Notes: a model not told the origin generated them from the letters alone. A stretch of DNA of 64,000 bases from Pseudomonas aylmerensis (GCF_001702265.1 NZ_MAUE01000002.1:124001-188000), one strand, 5' to 3'; counted from the first letter of the stretch, positions 34,723 through 43,821 are shown. Numbers and translations are program-made.

Positions 34723-36660
34723 ATGCACGACACCCTCCAGCAGGTCTTTGGTTATCCACAGTTTCGTTTAGGCCAGGAACAAACGGTCAGCGCCGTACTG
34801 GCCGGCCGTTCGGCCGCAGCCATTTTCCCTACCGGGTCGGGCAAGTCCCTGTGTTACCAGCTGCCTGCGGTATTGCTGCCGCACCTGACGCTGGTAGTGT
34901 CGCCGTTGTTGGCGTTGATGCAGGACCAACTGGGTTTCCTGCAGCGCCACGGTATTTGCGCGGGCAGCATCGACTCGGCGCAAAGCCGCGATGACGCCAA
35001 TGATGTGATGGCACGCGCGCGTTCGGGCGAGTTGAAAATCCTGATGATTTCCGTGGAGCGCCTGAAGAACGAGCGCTTTCGCAACTTCCTGCAGAGCGTG
35101 CAGATCTCGCTGCTGGTGGTGGATGAAGCGCACTGTATTTCCGAGTGGGGCCATAACTTCCGTCCGGACTACCTCAAGCTGCCGGACTACCAGCGTCAGT
35201 TCAATATCCCACAGGCGCTGCTGCTGACCGCGACGGCCACGCCCAAGGTGATTGCCGACATGCAGGCCAAGTTCGCCATCGCGCCGCAGGATGTGGTCAC
35301 CACGGGCTTCTACCGGCCCAACCTCAACCTGCTGGTTGAGCCGGTAGCCGGCGCCGACAAGCGTCGGCGGCTGGTGCAGTGGATGGCCGAGCGCGCCGAT
35401 CAGCCGAGCATCGTCTACGTGACCTTGCAGAAAACCGCCGAGCAGATCGCCGAGCATCTGAATCGCAATGGCATCCAGGCCGAGGCGTACCACGCCGGTT
35501 TACCCAACGATAAACGCGAAGGTATCCAGCAGCGATTCATGAGTGGGCGCTCCAATTGCATTGTCGCCACCATCGCGTTTGGCATGGGCATCGACAAGAG
35601 TGATATCCGCAATGTGGTGCACTTCGACCTGCCCAAATCCATCGAGAACTACAGCCAGGAAATCGGTCGTGCCGGGCGTGATGGGCAGCCCTCCGACTGC
35701 CTGGTGCTGGCTAACCGCGACAGCCTCAACGTGCTGGAGAACTTCGTGTACGGCGATACCCCCGAGCAGGACGGTATTCGCCGTGTACTGGAGGAGTTGC
35801 AGGCCGCGCGCAGTGAGGGGCAATGGGAGTTCCTGCTGCGCTCATTGTCGGACCACAGCAATATCCGCGAGCTGCCCCTGAAGACCCTGCTGGTGCAATT
35901 GGAGCTCAGGGGCGTGATCGCGCCGCGCTATGCGTTTTATGCCGAGTACCGCTTCAAGTACCTGATTGAACCGGAGGCGTTGCTCGCACGATTTTCCGGC
36001 GAGCGGCAGCAGTTTGTCGCGGCGATTGTCCAGGTGTGCAAGCGCGCGAAAACCTGGGCTACCGTGGATTTTGACGCGCTTTATCAACAGCACAATGCCG
36101 AGCGCAATCGGGTGGTGAAGGCGCTGGATTACTTCCAGGAACAAGGTCTGATCGAGCTGGAAAGCAAGCAGATGACCGAGGTCTACAGCCTGCTCAATAT
36201 CGATTTTGACCCACAGGCGCTGAGCGCCGAGTTATACACAGGCTTCAAGCAGCACGAGGTGGGAGAGGTGGCGCGGATTCACGCCATGCTTGATCTGTTC
36301 GCTACTGAACAGTGCCTCGGCCAGCGCCTGGCGCAGTATTTCGGGGATGAACAAGCGCCCCAGCGTTGCGGACATTGTTCGGTCTGCCACGGTGACGTGG
36401 CACATCTGCCACCACCGCCCAGCCTGCCGCCGCTTGTGGATAAAAACTTCATGGGCCTGTGCGGTGACTTTATCCACAGGCATCATGAACATACCGGCCA
36501 ACTGCCCGGCGCCGAGCGGCTGACGCGGTTCCTGGGGGGCATCAGCGTGCCGCTGTTTACCAAGCTGAAGGCGCGGGGTATTCCCGGTTTTGCTGCGCTG
36601 GAGGACTACCCCTACGCCGATGTGCGTGAGTGGGCCCAAGCCCATCTGAATGACTTGTAA
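34723..36660 (+). CDS. recQ: RecQ-family ATP-dependent DNA helicase
   Basis: This 645-residue superfamily 2 helicase has Walker A PTGSGKS (about 36-42), DEAH box VVDEAHCISEWGHNFRPDY (about 128-146), motif VI region QEIGRAGRDGQ (about 311-321) and a C-terminal zinc-binding cluster (C followed by CGHCSVC). No HRDC domain is apparent; the tail differs from E. coli RecQ, which is somewhat longer. It unwinds DNA 3'-5' in repair. Its promoter lies after the REPIN, and a thioesterase gene follows 24 bases later. Confidence 0.88.
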   Translation: MHDTLQQVFGYPQFRLGQEQTVSAVLAGRSAAAIFPTGSGKSLCYQLPAVLLPHLTLVVSPLLALMQDQLGFLQRHGICAGSIDSAQSRDDANDVMARARSGELKILMISVERLKNERFRNFLQSVQISLLVVDEAHCISEWGHNFRPDYLKLPDYQRQFNIPQALLLTATATPKVIADMQAKFAIAPQDVVTTGFYRPNLNLLVEPVAGADKRRRLVQWMAERADQPSIVYVTLQKTAEQIAEHLNRNGIQAEAYHAGLPNDKREGIQQRFMSGRSNCIVATIAFGMGIDKSDIRNVVHFDLPKSIENYSQEIGRAGRDGQPSDCLVLANRDSLNVLENFVYGDTPEQDGIRRVLEELQAARSEGQWEFLLRSLSDHSNIRELPLKTLLVQLELRGVIAPRYAFYAEYRFKYLIEPEALLARFSGERQQFVAAIVQVCKRAKTWATVDFDALYQQHNAERNRVVKALDYFQEQGLIELESKQMTEVYSLLNIDFDPQALSAELYTGFKQHEVGEVARIHAMLDLFATEQCLGQRLAQYFGDEQAPQRCGHCSVCHGDVAHLPPPPSLPPLVDKNFMGLCGDFIHRHHEHTGQLPGAERLTRFLGGISVPLFTKLKARGIPGFAALEDYPYADVREWAQAHLNDL

Positions 36661-36684
36661 ATCCACTTTCAGTGAGACCTGCCC

Positions 36685-37116
36685 ATGCCTGAGTCAATGC
36701 CACAACGCGCTGATTACCGTCACTTCCAGCCGATCATCACGCGCTGGCACGACAACGATGTGTATGGCCATGTGAACAACGTGACCTACTACAGCTTCTT
36801 CGACACCGCGGTGAATACCTACCTGATCGAGCAGGGCGGGTTGGATATTCATGAGGGTGAGGTCGTGGGGTTTGTGGTGAGTTCGGCGTGCGATTACTTT
36901 GCCTCGATTGCCTTTCCGGACCGTATCGACATTGGCCTGCGCGTGGGCAAGTTGGGCAACAGCTCAGTGCAGTACGAGTTGGCGGTGTTCAAGGCTGGCG
37001 AAGAAGACGCCTGCGCAGCGGGGCGCTTTGTGCATGTGTTTGTCGATCGCGGGACGAACCAGCCGGTGGCCATTCCGGGGACGCTGCGCGAGGCGCTGCA
37101 GCGGTTGGTGGTGTGA
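36685..37116 (+). CDS. 4HBT-type acyl-CoA thioesterase
   Basis: This 143-residue hotdog thioesterase has the 4HBT motif RWHDNDVYGHVNNVTYYSFFDTA (residues 20-42), with D25 as the probable catalytic residue. Homologues cleave 4-hydroxybenzoyl-CoA or medium acyl-CoA; the substrate is open. It is probably co-transcribed with recQ (24-base gap), although the two functions are unrelated. Confidence 0.85.
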   Translation: MPESMPQRADYRHFQPIITRWHDNDVYGHVNNVTYYSFFDTAVNTYLIEQGGLDIHEGEVVGFVVSSACDYFASIAFPDRIDIGLRVGKLGNSSVQYELAVFKAGEEDACAAGRFVHVFVDRGTNQPVAIPGTLREALQRLVV

Positions 37117-37127
37117 CGCCGTTTATG

Positions 37128-37208
37128 TCGTCGCCGGCTTGCCCGTGATGGTTGGGTGCCAGGCGGTCAGCCTGGTCCAACGCTATCGCAGGCAAGCCAG
37201 CTCCCGCA
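37128..37208. repeat. REPIN, worn left end
   Basis: GTCGCCGGCTTGCCCGTGATGG is paired with an inverted CTATCGCAGGCAAGCCAGCTCCCGC between the convergent thioesterase and glycine-zipper genes. Confidence 0.7.
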
Positions 37209-37238
37209 GTGGACTGGTGAGTCCTTCAGGTCGCTGAA

Positions 37239-37718
37239 TTACCGATGACGGTAGTGATGCTTGTTCTTGCGATGCCCGTACGCATGGCCACGGCCGCGAT
37301 GGTCATCACGGTCATAACGACGGTTATCACGCCCACGGGAGCGACGATCGTCATCATCGCTCTTGTTGCCCATGTAGTTACCCAGTGCGCCACCTGCGCC
37401 ACCGCCGGCGGCTGCGCCGATCAGGCTGCCGGTGTTGCCGCCCATGCTGCGGCCCACGACGTTACCGCCGGCTGCGCCCAGGGCGCCGCCAATGGCGGCT
37501 TCGCCACGGCTGCGTTTGTCGGCACCGACCGCACTGCCGCCCGCGCCGCCGAGGGCTGCGCCGATGGCCGAACCGGTGTTACCGCCGATCTGCTGGCCTA
37601 CAACTGAACCGAGTACCCCGCCCAATGCGCCGCCCACACCGGCTTCGGTGGTGCCACCGGCCATGGCTGCGCCACTGACCAGGCCAAGGGACAACAAGAG
37701 AATCGAGGAGAACTTCAT
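37239..37718 (-). CDS. Secreted glycine-zipper protein
   Basis: This 159-residue protein has a signal peptide (about 1-20, MKFSSILLLSLGLVSGAAMA) and two or three glycine-zipper segments of the GxxxG type (GGALGGVLGSVVGQQIGG, about 28-45; GGALGAAGGNVVGRSMGG, about 77-94). A strongly charged tail of Arg, Asp and His (about 119-159) ends HHYRHR. Such proteins usually associate with the outer membrane. The His-rich tail could bind metal. Function unknown. Confidence 0.78.
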   Translation of the reverse strand: MKFSSILLLSLGLVSGAAMAGGTTEAGVGGALGGVLGSVVGQQIGGNTGSAIGAALGGAGGSAVGADKRSRGEAAIGGALGAAGGNVVGRSMGGNTGSLIGAAAGGGAGGALGNYMGNKSDDDDRRSRGRDNRRYDRDDHRGRGHAYGHRKNKHHYRHR

Positions 37719-37799
37719 AGAGAGACCTCAAGAGGATGACGGCGCGATCCTGAGGTTGTATCGAGGCACTGACAATCGAAAACCGACCAGTGGTATGGG

Positions 37800-37906
37800 T
37801 TGTATACAATTTGCTAAGTTGCTGTTTTGTATGGGGAACTTAAGTAATTTTTGCGAGTCTCTAGTTACTTCGGAACGGCCGCTTTTATGCAAAAGCGGCC
37901 TTTTTT
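37800..37906 (+). ncRNA. Candidate small RNA ending at an orphan terminator (5' end guessed)
   Basis: A textbook terminator on the plus strand (37877-37906) has no plus-strand gene within 700 bases upstream. Just before it, AAGTAA and TTACTT can pair in a first hairpin (about 37841-37869). The nearest upstream promoter-like element is TATACAAT at 37803-37810, with no good -35. This is the layout of a short non-coding RNA of about 70-110 bases, divergent from the glycine-zipper gene. Confidence 0.35.
37877..37906 (+). terminator. Strong plus-strand terminator without an obvious gene
   Basis: GGCCGCTTTT-ATGC-AAAAGCGGCC followed by TTTTTT. Confidence 0.85.
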
Positions 37907-37939
37907 GTGCCCGCGATTTGGGCTCTAGAGTGCTTTGTA

Positions 37940-38079
37940 ATGGGGTGGGCGGGCTTGTCCCGTGTTGGGTTGTGAAGCGGTCCCGAAACCAGGTGATTGG
38001 GGGCTGACTGGAACTGTGCGCTGCTGTTATTGGGGCTGCTGCGCAGCCCAACGCGGGGCAAGCCCGCTCGCCACAATAA
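37940..38079. repeat. REP doublet of the GGGCGGGCTTGTCCCGCGTTGGG class
   Basis: The left arm (GGGCGGGCTTGTCCCGTGTTGGG) and right arm (CCCAACGCGGGGCAAGCCCGCTCGCCAC) are inverted. Its right end is the first unit of the minisatellite. Confidence 0.7.
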
Positions 38080-38184
38080 CAAGCCCGCTCGCCACAATAA
38101 TAAGCTCGCTCGCCACAGTGACGAGGCCGCTAGAGACAGCAACAGGTCAGCTGGACACAGCAACAAGCCGGCAGGACACAGCAT
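38059..38184. repeat. 21-bp minisatellite grown from a REP end (six units)
   Basis: Six consecutive 21-base units start at 38059, 38080, 38101, 38122, 38143 and 38164. Units 1 and 2 are identical (CAAGCCCGCTCGCCACAATA plus A). Units 3 to 6 are progressively diverged (GCTCGCTCGCCACAGTG, GGCCGCTAGAGACAGCA, GTCAGCTGGACACAGCA, GCCGGCAGGACACAGCA). Unit 1 is the right end of the adjacent REP. Confidence 0.85.
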
Positions 38185-38220
38185 GGTGTCCTGTCACAGC
38201 ACGCGGGCTTGCGCCGTGTG

Positions 38221-40569
38221 TCAGGCCGAGCGGGCCATGATCAAGCCACTGTCGCTCGCCGCTTCCAGGCAAATCGCCACGAATTTCGAGGTTGGCGTGT
38301 GGCTGCCATCGCCGGTGCTTTCCAGCGGCACCAGTGGGTTCACTTCTGGATAGTAGGCCGCTGCCTGCCCGGCGGGGATATCGAACGCCAGCAGGGTGAA
38401 GCCTTTCACGCGGCGCTCGCGGCCGTCTTCCCACAGCGACACGATGTCGGCCTTCTGCCCCGGCTTGAAGCCCAGGCGGATGATGTCGGCTTCATTGACG
38501 AACAACACGTCACGCTGGCCCTTCACCCCGCGATAGCGATCGTCCAGGCCATAAATGGTGGTGTTGTACTGATCGTGGGAGCGCATCGACTGCATGATCA
38601 GGTCCGGCACGCGGCCTGTGGCGTGGGTGCGTTCGTGGATCAGGTCTTTGGGCAGGATATTCGGGCGGAAGTTGGCGCGGCCCGACGGCGTGTTCCAGCG
38701 GCGTGCACCGGCGGAGTTGCCCAGGTAGAAACCACCCGGGTGTTTCAGGCGTTCGTTGAAATCCTTGAAGCCCGGGATGGTGTCGGCGATCAGGTCGCGA
38801 ATACGGCTGTAGTCCGCCACCAGCCAATTCCAGTCTACCGGTTTGCTGCCCAGCGTCGCGGCGGCGATACCGGCGAGGATGGCCGGTTCCGACTTCATCA
38901 GCTTCGACAGCGGCTGCAACTGGCCGTTGGAGTCGTGGACCATGCTGAACGAGTCTTCCACCGTCACCGCCTGAGGGCCTTCGGCCTGGATGTCGATGTC
39001 GGTGCGGCCCAGGCACGGCAGGATCAGTGCGTCTTTACCGTGGGTCAGGTGGCTGCGGTTGAGCTTGGTGCTGATCTGCACGGTCAGGTCGCAATTGCGC
39101 AGGGCCTCGAAGGTGCGCGGGCTGTCCGGCGTGGCTTGGGCGAAGTTACCGCCCAGGCCGATAAACACCTTGGAGCGACCTTCGAGCATCGCGTGAATCG
39201 CTTCCACCACGTTGTGGCCGTTGGTGCGCGGCACCTGGAACTGGAAGCGGCGCTCCAGGGAATCGAGGAATGCCACCGGTGGGCGTTCGTTGATGCCCAT
39301 GGTGCGGTCGCCCTGCACGTTGCTGTGTCCACGTACCGGGCACAGGCCGGCGCCAGGGCGGCCAATGTTGCCGCGCAGCAGCATCAGGTTGGCGATTTCC
39401 TGGATGGTCGGGACTGAGTGGCGATGTTGGGTGATGCCCATCGCCCAGCACATGATCACGTTCTTGCCCTTGGCGTACATGCGCGCCGCTTGCTCGATCT
39501 CGACCAGCGTCAGGCCGGACTGCGCGACGATTTCATCCCAGGAGGTGTCGTCGATCTGGCCCAGGTAGTCGAGCACGTTGGCCGTGTGTTCGTTGAGGAA
39601 GTCGTGATCGAACACCGCTTCCTTGCCTTCGGCCTGGGCCTGGCGTTCCCACAGCAGCAGGAACTTGGCCATGCCGCGCAGGATGGCCATGTCGCCCCCC
39701 AGCGCCGGGCGGAAGTAGGCGGTGTTGGTCGGCTTGTCACCGTTGGTGAGCATTTCCAGCGGGTGTTGCGGGTGCTGGAAGCGTTCCAGGCCGCGCTCTT
39801 TGAGTGGGTTGATACACACCACCTGGGCGCCGCGCTTAACCGCTTCGCGCAGCGGTTCAAGCATGCGCGGGTGGTTGGTGCCGGGGTTCTGGCCCCAGAC
39901 GAAAATCGCATCGGCGTGTTCGAAGTCGTCAAAGGTCACGGTGCCTTTGCCGACGCCCACACTTTGCGCCAGGGCTACGCCGCTGGCCTCATGGCACATG
40001 TTGGAGCAATCCGGGAAGTTGTTGGTGCCGTAGGCGCGCACGAACAGCTGGTACAAATACGCCGCTTCGTTGCTGGCGCGGCCCGAGGTGTAGAACTCGG
40101 CCATGTCCGGGCTGGGCAGCGCATTGAGATGCTTGCCGATCAGGTCGAATGCCGCCTCCCAACTGATGGGCTTGTAGCGGTCGGTCTCGGCGTCATAGCT
40201 CACCGGCTCGGTCAGGCGGCCTTGATATTCCAGCCAGTAGTCGCTCTGCTCCAGCAGCGCAGTCACGCTGTGCTTGGCGAAGAATGCAGCGTCGACGCGG
40301 CGCTTGGTGGCTTCCCAGTTCACCGCCTTGGCGCCGTTTTCGCAGAACTTGACCATACCGCTTTCCGGCGAGTCGCCCCAGGCGCAGCCCGGGCAGTCGA
40401 AGCCACCGTTCTGGTTGGTCTTGAGCATCATGCGGATGTTTTTCAGCGCGTTGTCGCTGGTCAGCCACGCCTGCGCCACGCTGATCAATGCACCCCAGCC
40501 GCCAGCCGGGCCTTTGTAAGGCTTGTAGCGCGGGGTCGGGGTTTGGTCGGCTTGGTGATGATTGCTCAT
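38221..40569 (-). CDS. FdhF/YdeP-family molybdopterin oxidoreductase
   Basis: This 782-residue soluble molybdoenzyme is of the formate-dehydrogenase-like YdeP group. Near the N-terminus are CPGCAWGDSP (about 59-68) and the CENGAKAVNWE segment. The central part shows GRASNEAAYLYQL, WGQNPGTNHPRML and WAMGITQHRHSVPTI, and the C-terminal part a molybdopterin dinucleotide-binding domain (FVNEADIIRLGFKPGQKADIVS). There is no Tat signal, so it stays in the cytoplasm. It overlaps fdhD by four bases, which fits a need for FdhD sulfuration. The substrate is unknown; formate is not certain. Confidence 0.87.
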   Translation of the reverse strand: MSNHHQADQTPTPRYKPYKGPAGGWGALISVAQAWLTSDNALKNIRMMLKTNQNGGFDCPGCAWGDSPESGMVKFCENGAKAVNWEATKRRVDAAFFAKHSVTALLEQSDYWLEYQGRLTEPVSYDAETDRYKPISWEAAFDLIGKHLNALPSPDMAEFYTSGRASNEAAYLYQLFVRAYGTNNFPDCSNMCHEASGVALAQSVGVGKGTVTFDDFEHADAIFVWGQNPGTNHPRMLEPLREAVKRGAQVVCINPLKERGLERFQHPQHPLEMLTNGDKPTNTAYFRPALGGDMAILRGMAKFLLLWERQAQAEGKEAVFDHDFLNEHTANVLDYLGQIDDTSWDEIVAQSGLTLVEIEQAARMYAKGKNVIMCWAMGITQHRHSVPTIQEIANLMLLRGNIGRPGAGLCPVRGHSNVQGDRTMGINERPPVAFLDSLERRFQFQVPRTNGHNVVEAIHAMLEGRSKVFIGLGGNFAQATPDSPRTFEALRNCDLTVQISTKLNRSHLTHGKDALILPCLGRTDIDIQAEGPQAVTVEDSFSMVHDSNGQLQPLSKLMKSEPAILAGIAAATLGSKPVDWNWLVADYSRIRDLIADTIPGFKDFNERLKHPGGFYLGNSAGARRWNTPSGRANFRPNILPKDLIHERTHATGRVPDLIMQSMRSHDQYNTTIYGLDDRYRGVKGQRDVLFVNEADIIRLGFKPGQKADIVSLWEDGRERRVKGFTLLAFDIPAGQAAAYYPEVNPLVPLESTGDGSHTPTSKFVAICLEAASDSGLIMARSA

Positions 40570-41405
40570 GGCTGGTACTCCATCGCAGGGCTATAGACCC
40601 GCGGCGCGCTTTTCTGCGGCAGGTGGATGAGATTGAGGTTGTGCCGGCGCGCCCATTGCAGGGCGAGGCCGGTGGGCGATGACAAGCTGACGAGGGTCTG
40701 GATGCCCGCGCGCAGGACTTTCTGGATCAGTTCGAGACTGCAACGGCTGGTGACAATCGCCAGTCCACCGTCAGTCGGAATCTTTTGGCGGATCAGTGCG
40801 CCGATCAACTTGTCGAGGGCGTTATGCCGGCCGATGTCCTCGCGGCCCATCAGCAGTTCGCCTTGGTTGTTCATGAACACTGCCGCGTGCACGGCGCCGC
40901 TGTATTGGCCCAGCGGCTGGAACGCACTGATGCGCTGGCGCAGGCCGTCGAGCCATTCGGCAGGCGGCAAGGGCGCGCCTGGCAGCACTTGCAGGTCTGG
41001 CAGTGCCTGTTCTACCGCTTCTACGCCGCACAGGCCGCAGCCGCTGGTGCCGGCCAATTGGCGGCGCTGCTGCTTGAGGTTCCAGAAGGCGCGGCTGGAG
41101 ATTTGCACCTGCGCGTATTGGGCTGAACCCGAACCGCTGAGTTTCAGGTCATAAATGTCGCTAACGTCGGCGATAATGCCGCTGCCGATACTGAATCCGA
41201 CAATAAAGTCTTCCAAATCCGTCGGCGTGACCAGCATGACCGCCTGGCTGATGTCGTTATAGGCAATCGCCAACGCCACTTCTTCCGCCAGCGCTGTGCG
41301 GGCGACTTCAGTGTGTTCGAGGTTGCAAAACTGATAGCTCTGGCTGGCGGCGGGCGCGGGTGTTTCAGGAGCGGGCGCCGCGCAGACTGGGCGCTTGGCG
41401 TTCAT
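40566..41405 (-). CDS. fdhD: FdhD sulfurtransferase for formate-dehydrogenase-type molybdoenzymes
   Basis: This 279-residue accessory protein passes sulfur (from IscS) to the molybdenum cofactor of FdhF-like enzymes. The essential cysteine loop is GTSGCGLCGVEAVEQ (about residues 138-152). GREDIGRHNALDKLIG and TSRCSLELIQKV are also typical. It lies just upstream of and overlaps the molybdoenzyme gene, forming a two-gene operon. Confidence 0.92.
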   Translation of the reverse strand: MNAKRPVCAAPAPETPAPAASQSYQFCNLEHTEVARTALAEEVALAIAYNDISQAVMLVTPTDLEDFIVGFSIGSGIIADVSDIYDLKLSGSGSAQYAQVQISSRAFWNLKQQRRQLAGTSGCGLCGVEAVEQALPDLQVLPGAPLPPAEWLDGLRQRISAFQPLGQYSGAVHAAVFMNNQGELLMGREDIGRHNALDKLIGALIRQKIPTDGGLAIVTSRCSLELIQKVLRAGIQTLVSLSSPTGLALQWARRHNLNLIHLPQKSAPRVYSPAMEYQP

Positions 41406-41502
41406 GGGGCTGTACCACCGACGGATTGATCAGTGTTTAGACTAGGCGCGACAAAGCGTCGCGTCTAATTGCCAGTACTGATCTACCGATAGATGACGTC
41501 GA

Positions 41503-42390
41503 TCAAGGCGTTGTTTGCGATTTCTGATACAGCGCGAAACACGCTTCCGCCAGCGCTGAACGCGGCGCGCTGCGGCGCATGATCAGCCCCAGGCGTGCCA
41601 GGGTGTGAGCGTCTTCGATCGGTTGCAGGCGTAGATGCTCGGTGAGTGCGTCCAGGCCGCCGTCCAGTGGCATTACGGCGCAACACAGGCCGCCGTGCAC
41701 AGCTTGTAACAATTGGTGGACGGCGTCAGTCTGCAGCAGCGGCTGCGGGTTCAGGTTTCGGCTGTGGAAGTTATGGTCGATGGACTGACGAAAATGCATG
41801 CCACTGGTGAGCATGCCCAGGGGCAGCTCGGTCAGGGCCTCCCAGCTCAACGGCGTGTCGCCGAAGCTGAAATAGCGCTGGTCGTAGAGCAGGCCCATGC
41901 GGGTTTCACCGAGGGCAAAGGAGTCGAAGCGCTCGGTGTCGAGGCGCTCCAGGTACGACACGCCAAGGTCCAGGCGATTGCTCGCCAGCTGTTCGAGGAT
42001 CTGTTCGGAACTGAGCGCCGAGAGTTCGAAGCGCAGGCTCGGGTGCTCCTTGTGCAATTGTTGCATCAAGGCCAGGGGGTCGAAGCTCGACAGCGGCACC
42101 ACACCCAGGCGCAACGTACCGACGAGGTTGCCGCGACAGGCCGCGGCTTCGGCCTGCAAGCCGTCGTAGGCCGCCAGCACCGTACGTGCCCACGCCAGCA
42201 CGCGTTCGCCAGGCGCGGTAAAGCCTTCGAAGCGCTGGCCGCGATTGACCAGTGGCAAATCCAGCTCTTCTTCCAGGCTGCGCAGGCGCATCGACAAGGT
42301 CGGCTGCGTGATGTGGCAGCGCGCGGCCGCCTGGCCGAAGTGACGGGTCTCGTCGAGGGCGATGAGGAATTTGAGTTGCTTGATGTCCAT
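41503..42390 (-). CDS. LysR-family transcriptional regulator
   Basis: This 295-residue regulator has an N-terminal winged helix (MDIKQLKFLIALDETRHFGQAAARCHITQPTLSMRLRSLEEEL, 1-43) and a C-terminal effector-binding domain. Its partner could be the fdhD operon downstream (same strand, about 97 bases away) or the divergent LysM-BON gene. The ligand is not readable from sequence. Confidence 0.86.
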   Translation of the reverse strand: MDIKQLKFLIALDETRHFGQAAARCHITQPTLSMRLRSLEEELDLPLVNRGQRFEGFTAPGERVLAWARTVLAAYDGLQAEAAACRGNLVGTLRLGVVPLSSFDPLALMQQLHKEHPSLRFELSALSSEQILEQLASNRLDLGVSYLERLDTERFDSFALGETRMGLLYDQRYFSFGDTPLSWEALTELPLGMLTSGMHFRQSIDHNFHSRNLNPQPLLQTDAVHQLLQAVHGGLCCAVMPLDGGLDALTEHLRLQPIEDAHTLARLGLIMRRSAPRSALAEACFALYQKSQTTP

Positions 42391-42522
42391 CTTCGCTCCA
42401 GGGCTTATTCCAATGGCGGGGGGATTCTAGCGCGTTTGGGTCTGTGGCCGGGCCGGAACCCAAATCCGTCGGACTGGTCTAGTCTTGAGCATCTGGACAT
42501 CAACTACCAAGGAGAGCGCACC

Positions 42523-42963
42523 ATGAGTCTTTTTAGCTTTGTTAAGGAGGCCGGCGAGAAGCTGGTCAAGCTGCTGACACCAGGCAATGCCAACGCTGGT
42601 GAAGATTTGAAAAAGCATATCGAGGATGTCGGGTTGGGTAACCCTAACGTTCACGCTACCGTCGAGGGTGACAAGGTCACGATTTCCGGCGAGGTAGCGA
42701 CGCAGGAGGAGAAAGAAAAAATCATCCTGGCAGCGGGCAATATCGCCGGTGTTGCCAGCGTCGAGGACCAGATTACAGTTTCCGGTCCTGCCGTGGCGGC
42801 GGCCCGTTTCGTCGTGGTGAAAAAAGGCGACACCCTCAGCGCGATTTCCCTGGCGGTGTATGGCAACGCCAACCAGTACAACAAGATTTTCGAGGCCAAC
42901 AAGCCGCTGTTGTCGCATCCGGACAAAATCTACCCAGGGCAGACGCTGCGTATTCCTGAGTAA
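42523..42963 (+). CDS. BON-LysM protein (Kbp/YgaU type)
   Basis: This 146-residue cytoplasmic protein starts at the ATG of 42523 (AAGGAGA upstream). A BON domain (about 25-85, NVHATVEGDKVTISGEVATQEEKEKII) is followed by a LysM domain (about 95-145, FVVVKKGDTLSAISLAVYGNANQYNKIFEANKPLL...GQTLRIPE). E. coli Kbp (YgaU), of the same layout and length, binds potassium. It is divergent from the LysR gene. Confidence 0.86.
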   Translation: MSLFSFVKEAGEKLVKLLTPGNANAGEDLKKHIEDVGLGNPNVHATVEGDKVTISGEVATQEEKEKIILAAGNIAGVASVEDQITVSGPAVAAARFVVVKKGDTLSAISLAVYGNANQYNKIFEANKPLLSHPDKIYPGQTLRIPE

Positions 42964-42979
42964 TACACAACGTAAAAAT

Positions 42980-43066
42980 GTGGGAGGGGGCTTGCCCCCG
43001 ATAGCGGAGTGTCAGTCGATATCAAGGTGACTGATCCACTGCTATCGGGGGTAAGCCCCCTCCCAC
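42980..43066. repeat. REPIN between lysM-BON gene and yrfG
   Basis: GTGGGAGGGGGCTTGCCCCCGATAG is paired with an inverted CTATCGGGGGTAAGCCCCCTCCCAC; another REP subclass (GGGGGC). Confidence 0.85.
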
Positions 43067-43071
43067 ATGGT

Positions 43072-43734
43072 TCAGAGTCCGACAATGAGATCGCGGTAAT
43101 CACCGACTGCTGCAAATTCAGCCGTGTCCTTCGGCCCCTTCTGGCTATCCGGCTCCTTCACCGCCAGTAAATGCCCCACGCCAAACGTGCGGGCACTGCG
43201 CAGGATCGGCAAGGTGTCGTCGATAAACAGGCTGCGCGCCGGGTCGAAGGCAATGTCGGCTTGCAGGGCGTCCCAGAACTGCGGGTTTTCCTTGGCGAAG
43301 CCGTAGTCGTGGGAGCTGATCAATCGCTCGAAATACGGCGCCAGTTCAATGCGTTCCAGCTTCAACGACAGCGAGTCACGATGAGCATTGGTGATCAGGA
43401 TCACCCGCTTGCCGGCCTGTTTGATCGCCGCCAGGAACGTGTCGGCATCCGGGCGCAGGGCGATCAGGTGGGCGGTTTCCAGCTTGAGCTCGCGCACCGG
43501 AATATTCAGCTCGGTGCTCCAGAAATCCAGGCAATACCATTGCAACTGTCCGGCGTTACGCTCGAACAGCGGCTGCAATTCCATCTCGGCCATGGCCCGG
43601 CTCACCCCGTGCAGCTCGGCGTAACGCTGGGGCAGGTGTTCCATCCAGAAGTGGTTGTCGAAATGCAGGTCGAGCAGCGTGCCGTCCATGTCCAGCAGGA
43701 CGGTGTCGATGGCGTGCCAGGGCAGAGAGGGCAT
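43072..43734 (-). CDS. yrfG: HAD-family GMP/IMP nucleotidase
   Basis: This 220-residue HAD phosphatase has the catalytic DMDGTLLDL (about 15-23), motif II ITNAH and motif III/IV KENPQFWDALQ...FIDDTLPIL. YrfG hydrolyses purine mononucleotides. It is divergent from nudE, the same neighbour as in E. coli; from memory this block (nudE-yrfG-hslR-hslO-pck) is old and here it is split by about 15 kb. Confidence 0.85.
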   Translation of the reverse strand: MPSLPWHAIDTVLLDMDGTLLDLHFDNHFWMEHLPQRYAELHGVSRAMAEMELQPLFERNAGQLQWYCLDFWSTELNIPVRELKLETAHLIALRPDADTFLAAIKQAGKRVILITNAHRDSLSLKLERIELAPYFERLISSHDYGFAKENPQFWDALQADIAFDPARSLFIDDTLPILRSARTFGVGHLLAVKEPDSQKGPKDTAEFAAVGDYRDLIVGL

Positions 43735-43821
43735 GGAGTGGTCTCATGTAAGTAAAGATATCCGACACAGACAATCGGAAAAGCCACGGTATAGTAACCC
43801 GATCACGCCAAGGAGCCGCTT

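Larger units (their letters stand above)
37719..38220. other. Intergenic region with orphan terminator, REP and 21-bp minisatellite
   Basis: No protein gene is supported. It contains, in order, the promoter side of the glycine-zipper gene, a candidate small RNA ending at a strong terminator (37877-37906), a REP doublet (37940-38079) and a 21-bp tandem repeat (38059-38184). Confidence 0.65.

Noticed and set aside
37885-38184. Frame with heptapeptide Leu/Trp/Arg/Ala/Gly/Leu repeats
   Set aside because: Produced by the 21-bp minisatellite and REP; no start context.
38221-40569. Respiratory formate dehydrogenase large subunit
   Set aside because: No Tat signal and no FdhB/FdhC partners; it fits the soluble FdhF/YdeP group.
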